The notes: generated from the letters alone by a model not told the origin. A stretch of DNA of 64,000 nucleotides from Salvia splendens (GCF_004379255.2 NC_056032.1:32337322-32401321); one strand, 5' to 3'. Positions 25,943 through 38,040 are shown, numbered from the stretch's first letter. Numbers and translations: made by a program.

Positions 25943-27458
25943 TTACGATGGGATGTTGAAGTGGAAAAGCCAAGAAATGACGAAAGCAAACACCATGCAA
26001 GCCAGAAGAAAATTTAAGAAGCGATGACCATTTAAGCAAGTTCGAGTCTGTACAGTGGAAGGGGCGGACCCTGAAGATGCTGCAGCATCTGCATTGCTCT
26101 CATTTACCTGTTCAACAGCCTCCATATCATTATAGCCGACAACATTGCGCGCCACTGAGTTGCAAATTTCGCAAGTCCTGAGGTCGAGGAACAGCAGAGA
26201 CATGATCAGAGCTGAGTCAAGGTCCATAAAAGCTGAATTCTACTACAATGGCTTCAATAGTGCAGTCATCTTTTACTAGTGTAAACAGCAAACAGTTTCA
26301 CAGCATATGCCACTAAAAATAAGCCAAAAACTTTGCTTAGTTTGAAAAGCTGGGAAGTTGAAGGTCTTAAGTACTTATTTATGTAATATGGAAAAATATT
26401 AGATCAGAACTTGAAATGCATTAGATTTGTGAGAAAAGGAAAAGTGGAACTTGCTAGCATTACATTTATTTGACACCATATGAAGGTTACACCATAAGGT
26501 AGTACAAGATTTTTGCCAGAACTATTTGGTGCATAAAGAGGCAGAGTGTAAATTCAGATTAGGCTTATACTCATCAATCATCATGTCCTTGGTTGCCTTA
26601 GGTTTCTGATTCAAGGATCATTAGCATAGGGTTATGAAAGTTGCACAAATGGCTGAGAATATAAGGAATCCAAATAAGGTGCACTGAGATATTATTGAGC
26701 AGCATCAAATAAGAATATGATAATCAAGAAAACTACTATAATACTTTGATAAAAGGGAGGATCTCAAGAATAGGGGTGAAAGAAACTTAAGCAATTGCTC
26801 CTCTACTTTAACTCTTTTGCTTTACTTTTCTCTCTGCATTATCTTTAACACCACATTCTTGATATTTACCAAGACTATGTTCCCTCATCAGCATTACCAG
26901 AACAGCACAACATTGTGTTCACAAACTCAACCAAACACTAATTTGATGGTAAAGACAACCAAACCAAAAAACAGCAGCAGTCACAAAATGTACCTTACCA
27001 AGACAAAGGAATCCAAGAAAACAAACAAAAACATGGAAGAATCAAAAAAGAAAAGAAACAATTTTTCATCTTGAAAATTCAAGAATCATGAGAGAGGGAG
27101 AGAAGTAGTAGTGTACTGACTTGTTTCCTTTGATTTTGAACCATGTTTCAGCACATTGTCTGTGAGCAGCTGCCAAATCATCCTTACAGGAACACCCCAA
27201 CTCAATGGCAATCCCAGAGCTAGGGCTGCTGCTCACCAAACTCAAATGACAAATCCGGCAATCTCTCTCAACATTCTTCCTCTGCCCCAAATCCTCATCT
27301 TCCGAGCCACAGGCGGAGCTGCAATCATCGTAATTAGAGGCAAACTGCGAATTGCAGGAACCCTTGACGGCGTCGGAGAAACAGACGCTGCTGGCCTCTT
27401 CGTCGCTGATGGCGCAGCCGCATTCTAAATCTATGTTGGACATTCCTAAAGCGGCCAT
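25943..27458 (-). CDS. RING-CH (MARCH-type) membrane E3 ubiquitin ligase
   Basis: Two minus-strand exons, 27458-27121 and 26177-25943, separated by a 943-bp intron and joined within the Lys113 codon, give 190 aa. The C4HC3 RING-CH ligands are complete: C67, C70, C89, C91, H99, C102, C115, C118 (DCRICHLS, GCSCKDD, AHRQCAETWF, TCEIC). The intron falls between the sixth and seventh ligands. The N-terminus (1-65) is acidic and Ser-rich. One hydrophobic segment near the C-terminus (about 170-188, FLNFLLACMVFAFVISWLF) predicts a membrane anchor. RING-CH proteins transfer ubiquitin from an E2 to substrates, often membrane proteins. The substrate is unknown. No damage seen. Confidence 0.88.
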
Positions 27459-28623
27459 TTGATGTTGTCTTCAAATTTAATCTGAACGGTTGAACTGTAC
27501 TTTTGTTTCTGTGGTGAAAGGGACTGTTTTTGAGGTACGAAAAAGCGTTGAGGTTAAAGAATGAATCTTGCAAAGCAGAGTCTGAACAATTGCAAGAGTC
27601 TGTCTCTTTATGAATTAGTCTCAGAGTTTAATGTGGTATAGGATTAGGTGTCTCTTTAGGAGTATTTCACAAGGAAAATAACATGAATTTACATCGAAAT
27701 GGAGGGATTCTAAGTTCAATGTTTGTTTCTTGATTTTGAAATCGAGGAATTTTTATGCATCTTAATCGTGAATTTAATACGCTATCTCAAACTGCATTAC
27801 TACTATTTACAATTCATTAATTTCACAGTAGCAATAATATAATGCGCGTGCCTAGTAACTATAATCACACACAAATGTCACAAAAAATGTTACCTATTGC
27901 TACATTTTAAAGTCTCCTAAATAGTACTCCCCCAGAAATTAAATACTATTTACTATTCAATATTGTATGTATTGTTAATTTATGAGTCAATGAGGAGAGA
28001 ATAAAGTAAAAGAGATAAAAAAGTAAAGATGGTGTTATATCTATTTTAGAAAACGTTTCATTTTTAATGGGGCAACCTAAAAAAAGGAAAACGTTTTACT
28101 TTTAATGGGAAGTTGATGAGATTTGAAAAAATAAATCGTCAGATACGATTCTATTCTTCTTGAAAAAGGTCGAAACCCCAACTCCAAGGGCCCTCCACAT
28201 CCCGGTCTGACAGTATTGTGGGGGATTTTCAATCTGGGTGCGCAGCGGCCCGTTAAGGGGGAGGGCCGTTAACCCACTGTCCCGCCAGAAGGACACCTCT
28301 CAAGGCCTCACTAGCCTGAGAGATGTTGCAACTACACGGCAATAGTGAGAATCGATCCTTGTCCATTCTTGCAACGCTGCCCCTCCGGAATCAACTGCGC
28401 TGCGTGGTAAGTGTAAATATGATGCAATCAAACTCGCAAACAACAACATATGCATAGTGTTTACGATTTTTTAAGAAATTATTTTAATCTGACGGAAAGA
28501 GAATGCAAGGCATATACTCCATTTGCAGCTATATTTAGGAATATTATTTATGAATTTGCATGTGAAAAAAAGAGGGTTTGTGTTAGTGTATAGTACTACA
28601 AAAGAATTATTAAGTTAAACAAT
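27459..28623. other. Upstream region of the RING-CH gene and intergenic DNA
   Basis: The E3 ligase 5' flank is followed by AT-rich DNA. A GC-rich block at about 28170-28410, including GGGCCCTCC and AGCGGCCCGTTAAGGGGGAGGGCC, differs from its surroundings and looks like repeat-derived sequence. I could not assign it to a family. Confidence 0.4.
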
Positions 28624-30116
28624 GCTCGAGTTAGGCATGCACACGGTTCGAAAACTGCCGGTTTCGGCCCGCCAAGGTCCCCGGCGGTTCCGGTTCCGGT
28701 TCAAAAAACCGGCGGTTCCGGCGGCTGTTCAAAACCGCCGGTTCCAGACCGGTTCGGCGGTTCGTAAATTTTTTCTTCTTCTTCTCGTTTTAGTGTTTAT
28801 TTCAACGAGACTACAAGTCACAAGTCACAACTTGAGCCTTTGGGTTGAAAAGAGAGTGTATTGGATGATTCCATGTTATAGCTACATGTTCTTGAATGTG
28901 TTGCTCTTTCTTTCAGTGTGGGATAAAACTCCTTATTTATAACTACATGATACATCTCCATCATCTTTGTTTATATTAGTTTATATCCTGACTATCTTCT
29001 ATTATTATAACTTAACAACAAATAAAATTACATAAAGTATTATTCTTTAATTCTTTATCATTATCGATTGGTTTGTGTATAAGTTTATGTGTATGTTAAC
29101 TAATAAATACCATTATACACATTAAGAGAATAATTATTATACAAATTGTATTAATCTAGCGATAACTATAATATGAATAATTATTTATCTATATACAAAT
29201 CATATTACTCAATAAGTGTTTATTCTTATCTATCAAGAATTTATTCACAAATAATAATTTTATTTATATAAATTATACTACATCTATTAGAATAACAACT
29301 ATTATACAAAATCATACTATTAGTCTACTACTAATATATAAATATATAAACTATATTATACCACTAAACAAATCATTCTTTAGTTATCTATTTTTATCAT
29401 TATTATACCAATTATATTAATTGTTATTTTTTCACATTGAAAAAAATTAGCAACATACTTACATTTAAATCCAATTATTTGAACACGTCCACATTCTATA
29501 AATATATAAATTATTAGCAACATGCAACATTCAAATTTAATTAAACTATTCTAGTTGATGCTATTATTATCTATAAATTTGTCTTAGAAAAAGAATCATA
29601 ACAAAAAAAAGATAAAGTTAGTGAATAATAAAATGTAGTAAAAAATAAAGAAAAGTAGAAAACAAAAGAAAGTTTTGTATCCTACATTGGAAAAAGATGA
29701 ATGAATGATCTAAACATGTAGTTATAATGAAACTTCAACATATTTTTTCCCACATTGAAAGTGAAACAAAAAATATTCAAAGATGTCTCTATAAAAGAGA
29801 AACAACCTAGAATGGTTTCATAAATTCGCAGGCCCATCAAATATATATGGGCTATTATGAATTTCTTGTATTCATTTATTTGTAAAAAAAATTTAATATA
29901 AAAATCAATTTTTAAAAATAAAAAATAATTTTTTTTAAATTTCGGTTGAACCGTCGAACCGGCGGTTCCGGTTTCGCATTTCGTTGAACCTGAACCGGAC
30001 CATGTGAACAGCTGAACCGTCCGGCGGTTCGGAACCGCCGTGCTGGTTTCGGTTCAGGTTTATGAACCGGCGGTTAACCGCCGGTCCGGTTCGGTTTGTG
30101 CATGCCTAGCTGGAGT
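28624..30116. mobile_element. Non-autonomous hAT-like element with GGCGGTTC subterminal repeats
   Basis: The element spans 28632-30108, with 12-bp ends TAGGCATGCACA (left) and the inverted copy TGTGCATGCCTA (right). It is flanked by 8-bp duplications GCTCGAGT (28624-28631) and GCTGGAGT (30109-30116), with one mismatch. An 8-bp duplication points to hAT. Both subterminal regions are packed with CCGGCGGTTC/GAACCGCCGG copies, which in hAT elements are commonly transposase-binding sites. The 1.2-kb core is AT-rich with no transposase. Confidence 0.85.
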
Positions 30117-31351
30117 GAAATATTTGCCTTTTTCCAGGTGGGAATGATGCTTGCTTGTGATTTTGATTAGGCTATAATTATGACTAATTATTCATCATAA
30201 ACACCTTTTAATGTTGTTTCATGCATTGCTTTATCCCCTTTGGTCCTTTAAGAACCTTAGAGGCCAAGTCCTAAGATCTTTCGTGACATATGCCATCTTG
30301 ACTGAATTTGAAATTATATAATCTTGAAAACAAGGGTAAACCAGTGTTATTAGTCAGTCATATATGGTAAGTATTTATTATATTTTCTTCTTCTTTTAAA
30401 TGTTAAAAATAACCAGCTCCTAAGTCATCTCGTGAGGGGCATTCTGTCACTAACTTAAGTGGTTTGATTTGAACACTCCCCAAATCAATTAGTGGAGTGG
30501 TAAATTTTAATTGAGTTGTCATAGTAATAGCAAGTTAAATTTCTGGGATATCGATAAGTATTCATATGCTTTCCAATTGCAAGTGTAGATAGTTTTAATG
30601 TAAGTTTGACCGATTCAATAGATAGAGTAATATGTATATACTGAATTATTGAAAAGTAAAACTATGATGGAAACACCTAGCTAATAAATTATTGTATGTC
30701 CATTTTGGTGCGCTGTGCCTATATATCGCGTTGGGTAATGAAATAGAGGTGCATGTGAATCTTGAATGATGATCAAACATAGATATGGTGCACTAAATAT
30801 ATCATATACGTGTGGGCAATTTAATCTGTTTGTATATATGAATAACATAGAAATTTAGAACGTATGACCAGATTTTTAGTGCGTGTGCGTGTTCGTGTGC
30901 GTAGACACGCCTAAACATGTGCTTTGGGCAGCCCGTTAAACACTCGACTGCATTGTCCAAACTTTTTTTGTATGCCTAAAGAAGCCAACTAAATGGTCAT
31001 GTTAGGTTGACAACTATCTTAAATTGATACCTGATAATGTCAATAATCTATGTTATGGAGGTCAACACGAAGATATTTGTATGTCAACTAAATTGTCAAC
31101 AAACTATGTAATGGATGTCAACACGAAGACATTTGTATGTCAACTAAATTTAGTTGACATACGCATGTCTTATGTTGACATATATATTTACATTTAGTTG
31201 ACATACAAATATATTTGTCTTAACATCCATAACATAGATTAATTTGTTAACATAGTTGTCAGTTATCCATTTTAGATAGTTATCAACTCATCATATCCCG
31301 CCAACTATATTACTATTAAACTAAAGATAGTAGTAGTAATTATTTTGGGCA
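30117..31351. other. Intergenic sequence with a GTCAAC-rich inverted-repeat block
   Basis: No gene is seen. At about 30985-31290 there are repeated TATGTCAACTAAAT and AGTTGACATA copies on both strands, forming a long imperfect palindrome centred near 31147. This is probably a MITE-like element whose exact ends I could not fix. Confidence 0.5.
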
Positions 31352-31356
31352 CTTGT

Positions 31357-31857
31357 TGTAGGTAAAACGTGTGGAATTGTGAAAAGGCTAGGCCTTTGGC
31401 CTTTCACTTCCATTTTTTTATGAGGTTTCTTGAAGGCTTTGCCTTTTGGAGTCCAATTTCCTATCCTATAAATAGGTAGGATTTGGAAGAAGAGATACAA
31501 CAAAAAACAAATCACTTTCTCTTCTCTCTAGCTTAAGCTTTATAGTTCGCATTAGGAGCATTGCATTGCTCGGTTCTCGCCTCCAATTCAAGTTCGCCGG
31601 TGCCTACGAGTTTGAGGTGCTTCAACTCGATAGGAGGAAAGTCGTTTCATCTTTGGGGACATTACGCCAATCCGTGAGCACTAGCCGGGCCGTATTTCGT
31701 CTTGCGGAGAGAGGGATACCTCGACTCGACTTGAAGAATACTATAGTTTGCATCTCTTTACTTTCGTTGTAATTTATATTATTATATTTACCTTCCAGTT
31801 TTGTTCTTTTGTAATAGCAAGAGTTTTCCCGTGTAAAGGCTACAATATTTTCTAACA
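31357..31857 (+). repeat. 5' LTR of the copia element
   Basis: 501 bp, TGTAGG...TAACA. It contains a TATA-like CTATAAATAGG near 31465. The paired copy is at 36508-37008. Confidence 0.95.
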
Positions 31858-31891
31858 ATCGCAAGACGAAATATTGTACTCTTGTTGAATC

Positions 31892-34800
31892 ATGTCGACC
31901 GAAGCTGGAGGGAACGGAAACAACACCTTTGGATCGTCTTCTGCTTCCGCTAACACCTCAATGTTGGCACCTGTTTCGACCTCAAGGGTCATGGCTCAAG
32001 CTGAGAAGCCTGAAAAATTTAAGGGCTTAGAATTCAAAAGTTGGCAACAAAAGATGTTGTTCTACCTAACTACGTTGGGTGTTGCCAACTTCCTCAAGGA
32101 GGATGCTCCAACTGTACCTGAGGAAGAGACGGACTTTAATGTTCGAGCTGCCTATGATGTTTGGCATCAAGGAGATTTCTTGTGCAAGAATTATATCTTG
32201 AACGGCTTAGAGGATAGTCTCTATTCTATCTTTGCCGAGGCTAAGACCTCCAAAGTGTTGTGGGAGGCTCTTGATAAGAAGTATCGCGTCGAGGACGCTG
32301 GTACAAAGAAATATGTAGTCGCAAAGTTTTTGGACTACAAGATGGTGGACTCTCGTTCAGTGGTGGCGCAAGCTGAAGAGTTGCAAATCATAGTCCACGA
32401 TGTCCATGCTGAAGGGATGGCCCTACCAGACCAGTTCATTGTTTCTGCAATGATCGAGAAGCTTCCTCCGTGCTGGATGGATTTCAAGAACTATCTAAAG
32501 TACAAGAGAAAGGAGATGACGACGGAAGACCTAATAGTCCGTCTTCGTATTGAAGAGGACAATAGGCGGTACCATTAGAAGTCGGGAGGGACAGAAGTCG
32601 CCAAGGCAAATCTGATGGAGAAGGGACAATCCTCCAAACGTCCTCGCCCGAGCGCAAAAGATAAGGGCAAATGGAAGGAAACTGTTGGCAGAAAGTTTGA
32701 AGGCAATTGCTTCAACTGTGATAAGCCGGGCCATATGGCGAAGGACTGCCGAAAGCCTAAGAAGATGAAATTCAAAAAGAGTGCTCAAATGGTCGAGAGA
32801 GACTTCAACAATGATGATCTGGCTGCTGTGGTTTCTGAAGTGAACCACATTGACAATCCGAAGGCTTAGTTTGTTAACACCGGAGCTACTGTGCATGTGT
32901 GCTCCGATCGTAGCCAATTTTCGACCTACAAGCAAGTCGAAGGGAAGAAGCTCCACATGGGCAACCAAGACTCGTCTGAAGTCATTGGCATGGGTGAAGT
33001 GAAGCTTTTAATGACATCTGGTCGTGAGCTAAAGCTGAGGGATGTGCTGCATGTCCCACACATCCGTAAAAATCTTGTTTCTGGTAGTTTGCTTGTTAGT
33101 CATGGCTTTAAGCTAGTGTTTGATTCTGACAAGTTTGTTTTATCTAAGTTTGGTACTTTCCTTGGAAAAGGTTTTCTTTCCAATGGTTTGTTCAAACTCA
33201 ATGTAATGGCCAAGAGCCGTGTACCGAATCAAGTGAATGATAATAAGAATGCTTCTTCTTCTTACTTGCTTGAGTGCTCTGATTTATGGCATAAAAGATT
33301 GGGACATGTAAATCCAAATGCTATAAAAAGATTAGTAAATCTTAATTTACTAAAAGTAGATAAGTTTAACTCACAAGAAAAATGTGAAGTCTGTGTGGAA
33401 GCAAAAATGACCAAGCTACCGTTTCACTCGGTAGAACGGAGCACAAAACCTCTAGAGTTAATCCATACAGACGTATGTGATTTAAAATTTGTGCCAAAAC
33501 CTCTAGAGTTAATCCATACAGACGTATGTGATTTAAAATTTGTGCAAACTAGAGGTGGTAAAAAGTACTTCATCACATTTATAGATGATTGTACAAGGTA
33601 TTGTTACCTTTACTTATTAAGAAGTAAAGATGAGGCAATTGAAGCGTTTAAAGACTTCAAAAATGAAGCTGAAAATCAACTTAATTGTCGAATTAAGTGT
33701 GTTCGAAGTGATAAAGGTGGTGAGTATGTAGCTCCGTTTGCAGAATTATGTCATGCAAGTGGTATAATTCACCAAACCACAGCTCCATATTCTCCTCAAT
33801 CAAATGGTGTTGCTGAACGCAAAAATCGAACACTAAAAAAGATGATGAATGCCTTGTTGATTAATTCAGGATTACCCCAGAACATGTGGGGGGAGGCTGT
33901 GTTAACAGCGAATCATATCTTGAATAAAATTCCACTAAAAAATAGGGATGTGACTCCTTATGAGTTGTGGAAAGGGAAGAAACCTTCATATTCATACCTC
34001 AAAGTGTGGGGGTGTTTAGCGAAGGTAGAAGTGCCACCTCCGAAACAAGTTGCAATAGGCCCTAAAACAGTCGATTGCATCTTTATTGGCCATGCACTTA
34101 ATAGTAGTGCCTATCGTTTCCTAGTCCATAGGTCAGTTGTGCCTGGCGTGGCTGAAGGAACAACGATTGAGTCAAGGAATGCTATATTCTTTGAGAATGT
34201 ATACCCTTGCAAGAGGCAAGAGGATCGTTCTAGTGAAAGAATGATGGATGAATCCACTAGTTCTAATCCTCCAAAAAGGACGAGGTCAAGTCCTGAGGAT
34301 GTTGAACCAAGACGTGGTAAAAGAGTTAAAGTTGCTAAAACATTTGGTCCTGACTTCATAACTTTTATGTTGGATGACGAACCAAAGTCATTGGCGGAAG
34401 CTCTGTCTGGCCCAGACGCAGCATGGTGGCAAGAAGCTATCAACAGTGAAATTGAATCCATCATGAGAAATAACACTTGGGTGTTAGTAGACTTGCCTGA
34501 AGGCTGTAAGACTTTAGGGTGCAAGTGGATTCTAAAAAGGAAATATAAGCCCGATGGTACTATAGATAAGTACAAAGCTCGCCTAGTTGTCCAAGGCTTT
34601 AAGCAGAAAGAAGGGCATGAATTTTTTGATACCTATTCACCTGTTACGAGAATCACTTCCATTCGGGTGCTTCTAGCGATTGCTGCTTTGCACAATCTTG
34701 AGATTCACCAAATGAATGTGAAAACTGCGTTTCTGAATAGTGATCTGGAAGAAGAAATTTATATGGAACAACCCGAAGGGTCCTTCGGGTTTATTGTGCC

Positions 34801-35925
34801 TGGGCAAGAGCGTAAAGTATGCAAACTGGTAAAGTCATTATATGGGTTGAAGCAAGCACCTTTACAACGGCATTTGAAATTTGACAACGTGATGTTGGCA
34901 AATGGATTCACTATCAATGAGTGTGATAAGTGTGTTTACATTAAGAACACAGATAATGGGTTTGTTATTGTGTGTCTGTATGTTGATGATATGTTGATAA
35001 TGGGCAGAAATAGTGTCATTATTAACGAGACAAAAAACATGTTGAAAAGAAATTTCGATATGAAAGATATGGGTCTAGCTGATGTGATTCTCGGAATCAA
35101 AATATTGAGGACTAATGAGGGAATTGCCTTAACGCAATCTCATTATGTTGAGAAAATGCTTAAGAAATTCAACTCGTTTGATTGTAAGCCAGCAAAGACT
35201 CCTTTTGAGCTCAATGTCCATCTGAGCAAGAATATGGGTGATTCTGTTGCTCAAGAAGAGTATGCAAAGGTCATAGGAAGTTTGATGTTTATCACAAACT
35301 GTACTCGACCTGATCTTGCTTGTCCTGTAAACAAGTTGAGCTGATTTACGAGCAACCCAAGTAAGGAACATTGGAAAGCTCTGTGTAGAGTTTTGAGATA
35401 CTTGAAGTATATAGTTAACTTTGGGTTGCATTACACAAGATATCCCCAAGTACTTGAAGGGCACTGTAATGCAAATTGGATCTCTGATTCAAAAGACTCA
35501 TTTTCGACAAGTGGGTATGTGTTCACTGTGGGGGGTGGTGTTGTCTCGTATCAACGAAACAGACGTGTATTGCTCGTTCCACCATGGAATCTGAGTTTAT
35601 CGCTTTGGATAAAACAGGGGAAGAAGCCGAGTGGCTTAGAAACTTCCTAGAAGATATTCCATGTTGGAAGAAGCCAGTGCCGACAGTAGTGATACACTGT
35701 GATAGCCAAGCAGCTATAGGTAGAGCACACAGTGGCTTATACAATGGTAAGTCTCGACATATTCGTCGGCGACATAATACCGTCAGACAATTGATCACAA
35801 GTGGTGTTATCACAGTTGACTATGTAAGGTCAGTGGATAACTTAGCGGATCCGTTAACAAAAGGTTTAAACCGTGATCAAATGCATAAATTGCTAAAAGG
35901 AATGGGACTAAAAACCACATCTTAA
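31892..35925 (+). pseudogene. Copia gag-pol polyprotein, interrupted
   Basis: Gag runs 31892-32578 (UBN2-type, KFKGLEFKSWQQKMLFYL). The zinc knuckle CFNCDKPGHMAKDC lies near 32710-32751. The protease site reads [11 protein letters not shown] at about 32870, with Asn where the catalytic Asp belongs. Integrase follows, with [14 protein letters not shown] and [10 protein letters not shown] supplying D-D-E. Reverse transcriptase has YGLKQAP and YVDDMLI (near 34980). RNase H ends the chain (CNANWISDS, then VIHCDSQAAIG). Breaks are TAG at 32576-32578, TAG at 32867-32869, TGA at 35342-35344, and a shift near 35550. The three stops each lie one transition away from a sense codon. Family: Ty1-copia; lineage not assigned. 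Confidence 0.93.
33444..33545 (+). repeat. 51-bp in-frame tandem duplication in copia integrase
   Basis: Units at 33444-33494 and 33495-33545 are nearly identical. They repeat 17 residues ([17 protein letters not shown]) that include the first catalytic Asp of integrase. Confidence 0.95.
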
Positions 35926-36507
35926 AAGATCAGTATAGTGGTAACCCAACCATACGATTGGAGATCCCATGGGATTGGTTCAATGGGAAAACGAAGCTAT
36001 ACAAATCTAGCTGTAACACTCAGAATATTTTAATCTTCGCCCATTCTTTAGAAAGCTTTGAGTGTTGTAACCTGCAGGTGGTAAGAGGTTAAGTCTTTTG
36101 ACTTTTAATGATTCTTGAAATCTCAAGGAGATGCAGTATGGCAGGATACTCATGAAAGAATCACCTATATAAGTGAGAAGTGAGGCCGCTTCGTGTGAGT
36201 GAGTCACTTATGAATTCCAAAGAGGTGTTCCACGGCCGAAACGGACACAAACGTGAGAACTGATGGAGTTGAGACAATATTGTGTTAATGTTATTGACTA
36301 GGCATACACCAAGGAGGAATAGTTCAAGGCATCGCGTCCACTAGTCCGCCGGTATGTCCGATAGTGTTGACTATGGAAGGTTCAAAACCACAAGTTACCT
36401 CTCCAAATACAGTATCGTTTCCTGAGAAGTGAGCAAAAGAGTCTGCATACATGCATTTGTGTCTAGTGTTGGTTTGAGCTTGCAGCGCTCTAACCAATGT
36501 GGGGGAT

Positions 36508-37008
36508 TGTAGGAAAAACGTGTGGAATTGTGAAAAGGCTAGGCCTTTGGCCTTTCACTTCCACTTTTTTATGAGGTGTCTTGAAGGCTTTGCCTTTTGG
36601 AGTCCAATTTCCTATCCTATAAATAGGTAGGATTTGGAAGAAGAGATACAACAAAAAACAAATCACTTTCTCTTCTCTCTAGCTTAAGCTTTATAGTTCG
36701 CATTAGGAGCATTGCATTGCTCGGTTCTCGCCTCCAATTCAAGTTCGCCGGTGCCTACGAGTTTGAGGTGCTTCAACTCGATAGGAGGAAAGTCGTTTCA
36801 TCTTTGGGGACATTACGCCAATCCGTGAGCACTAGCCGGGGTGTATTTCGTCTTGCGGAGAGAGGGATACCTCGACTCGACTTGAAGAATACTATAGTTT
36901 GCATCTCTTTACTTTCGTTGTAATTTATATTATTATATTTACCTTCCAGTTTTGTTTTTTTGTAATAGCAAGAGTTTTCCCGTGTAAAGGCTACAATATT
37001 TTCCAACA
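36508..37008 (+). repeat. 3' LTR of the copia element
   Basis: 501 bp, collinear with the 5' LTR at 31357-31857. It is followed by the CTTGT duplication. Confidence 0.95.
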
Positions 37009-37013
37009 CTTGT

Positions 37014-37509
37014 TTTATGCCGACTTTCAACAATAGAAGAAGATTTTATGTTAAAAAACGATTGCGATGTTAAAGTGTTATGCGAAACTCCGACGTGTTA
37101 AAAGATTTTCACTATTTGGATAAATAGAATTTAATCATTTAAGATCCTTTTGTTCTAGGTTTATAATTATTCCTTACAGTTTTGGTGCAGTCAAACGATG
37201 TTATTCTTCTAAATAAATTAAAACGATGTTATTCTTCTAAATTGATTCACTCTACTCAAAACATAAAGGGAAAAAGTGAAATCGAATAAACTTTTAGATG
37301 TTTCACTTGTGACTAACACGACAAGAAAACTAAAATGAAAAGGAGAGAAAGAGAGGTGATGAAGACAATTCTACACAAGATTGTTGCTTGTTAAATCGAT
37401 AGGATCAATTTTTAATACAAAGTGCAGTCAAAGAATGATTGGACTGTCAAATATTCCATGCGAAGTGCGAGGAAAGATAAAAGAGGTTATCGTTACAAAA
37501 ATATTATAC
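37014..37509. other. AT-rich flank, no gene seen
   Basis: Sequence between the copia element and the nested MITE pair. It has a short tandem repeat of AAACGATGTTATTCTTCTAAAT around 37193-37243 and no coding potential. Confidence 0.45.
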
Positions 37510-38040
37510 TACTCTCTCGTTCGTTCTCTCATAATTGAGTCATTTTTCCTTTTCAAAAAGTTTCCTTATAATTAAGTCATTTCCATATATAGTCATTTTT
37601 TTCTTCCTTATTTTACTCTCTCTTAGATCATCTCTAGCCATGCTCTAAAAATGAGTTTTGGTGTAGAAATTTTCTCCAACCATATACCAAACTCAAACCT
37701 ATTTTTAGTGTTTTTTGTAAAACAACGCCAAATATGGTGTTACTGCAAAAATTTTGTGAGACAAAAACTAAAAAATGGTGTAAATTTTGAATTTGGTACA
37801 AATGATTGGAGTAAAATTATTTTTTAGTGTGACGTATACTCAAAAATGGGTTTGAGTTTGGTATAAATGGTTGGAGATGATCTTACTTTATTCTCTCTAT
37901 TTTATTCACTTTTTACTTTATTTTCTCAACCTTTTTTCTTTTTCTTATTTTTTATCTATTTATTTAACACACTCAACGTTCCTTTCTTAAACTCCGTGCC
38001 GAAAAGTTTCGCCCTCAATTATGTGGGAACGGAGGGAGTA
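37510..38040. mobile_element. Stowaway-like MITE, host of a nested PIF MITE
   Basis: TA-bounded, with inverted ends CTCTCTCGTTCG (left) and CTCCCTCCGTTC (right, inverted). Both continue to CATAATTGAG on the inner side. A 257-bp Tourist-like MITE at 37626-37882 interrupts it. Confidence 0.75.
37623..37885. mobile_element. Tourist-like (PIF/Harbinger) MITE nested in a Stowaway-like MITE
   Basis: The element spans 37626-37882 with inverted ends GATCATCTCTAGCCA and GATCATCTCCAACCA. TTA duplications flank it at 37623-37625 and 37883-37885. It is non-coding. Confidence 0.82.

Larger units (their letters stand above)
31352..37013 (+). mobile_element. Ty1-copia retrotransposon, decayed
   Basis: LTRs at 31357-31857 and 36508-37008 are both 501 bp and differ at about seven positions by eye (about 1.4%). 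The duplication CTTGT lies at 31352-31356 and 37009-37013. A polypurine tract GTGGGGGAT ends at 36507. Gag, zinc knuckle, protease region, integrase, reverse transcriptase and RNase H are all present in copia order. The coding region carries three stops, one frameshift and a 51-bp tandem duplication. The usual initiator-Met primer-binding site is not visible after the left LTR. The element is a non-functional, fairly young copy. Confidence 0.95.

Noticed and set aside
26817..27074. 85-aa plus-strand ORF
   Set aside because: It lies in the intron of the minus-strand RING-CH gene, is Lys/Asn-rich, and has no family resemblance.
28622..28942. 106-aa ORF at the hAT element border
   Set aside because: It starts in the duplicated target site and is built from the GGCGGTTC subterminal repeats, so it is not a gene.
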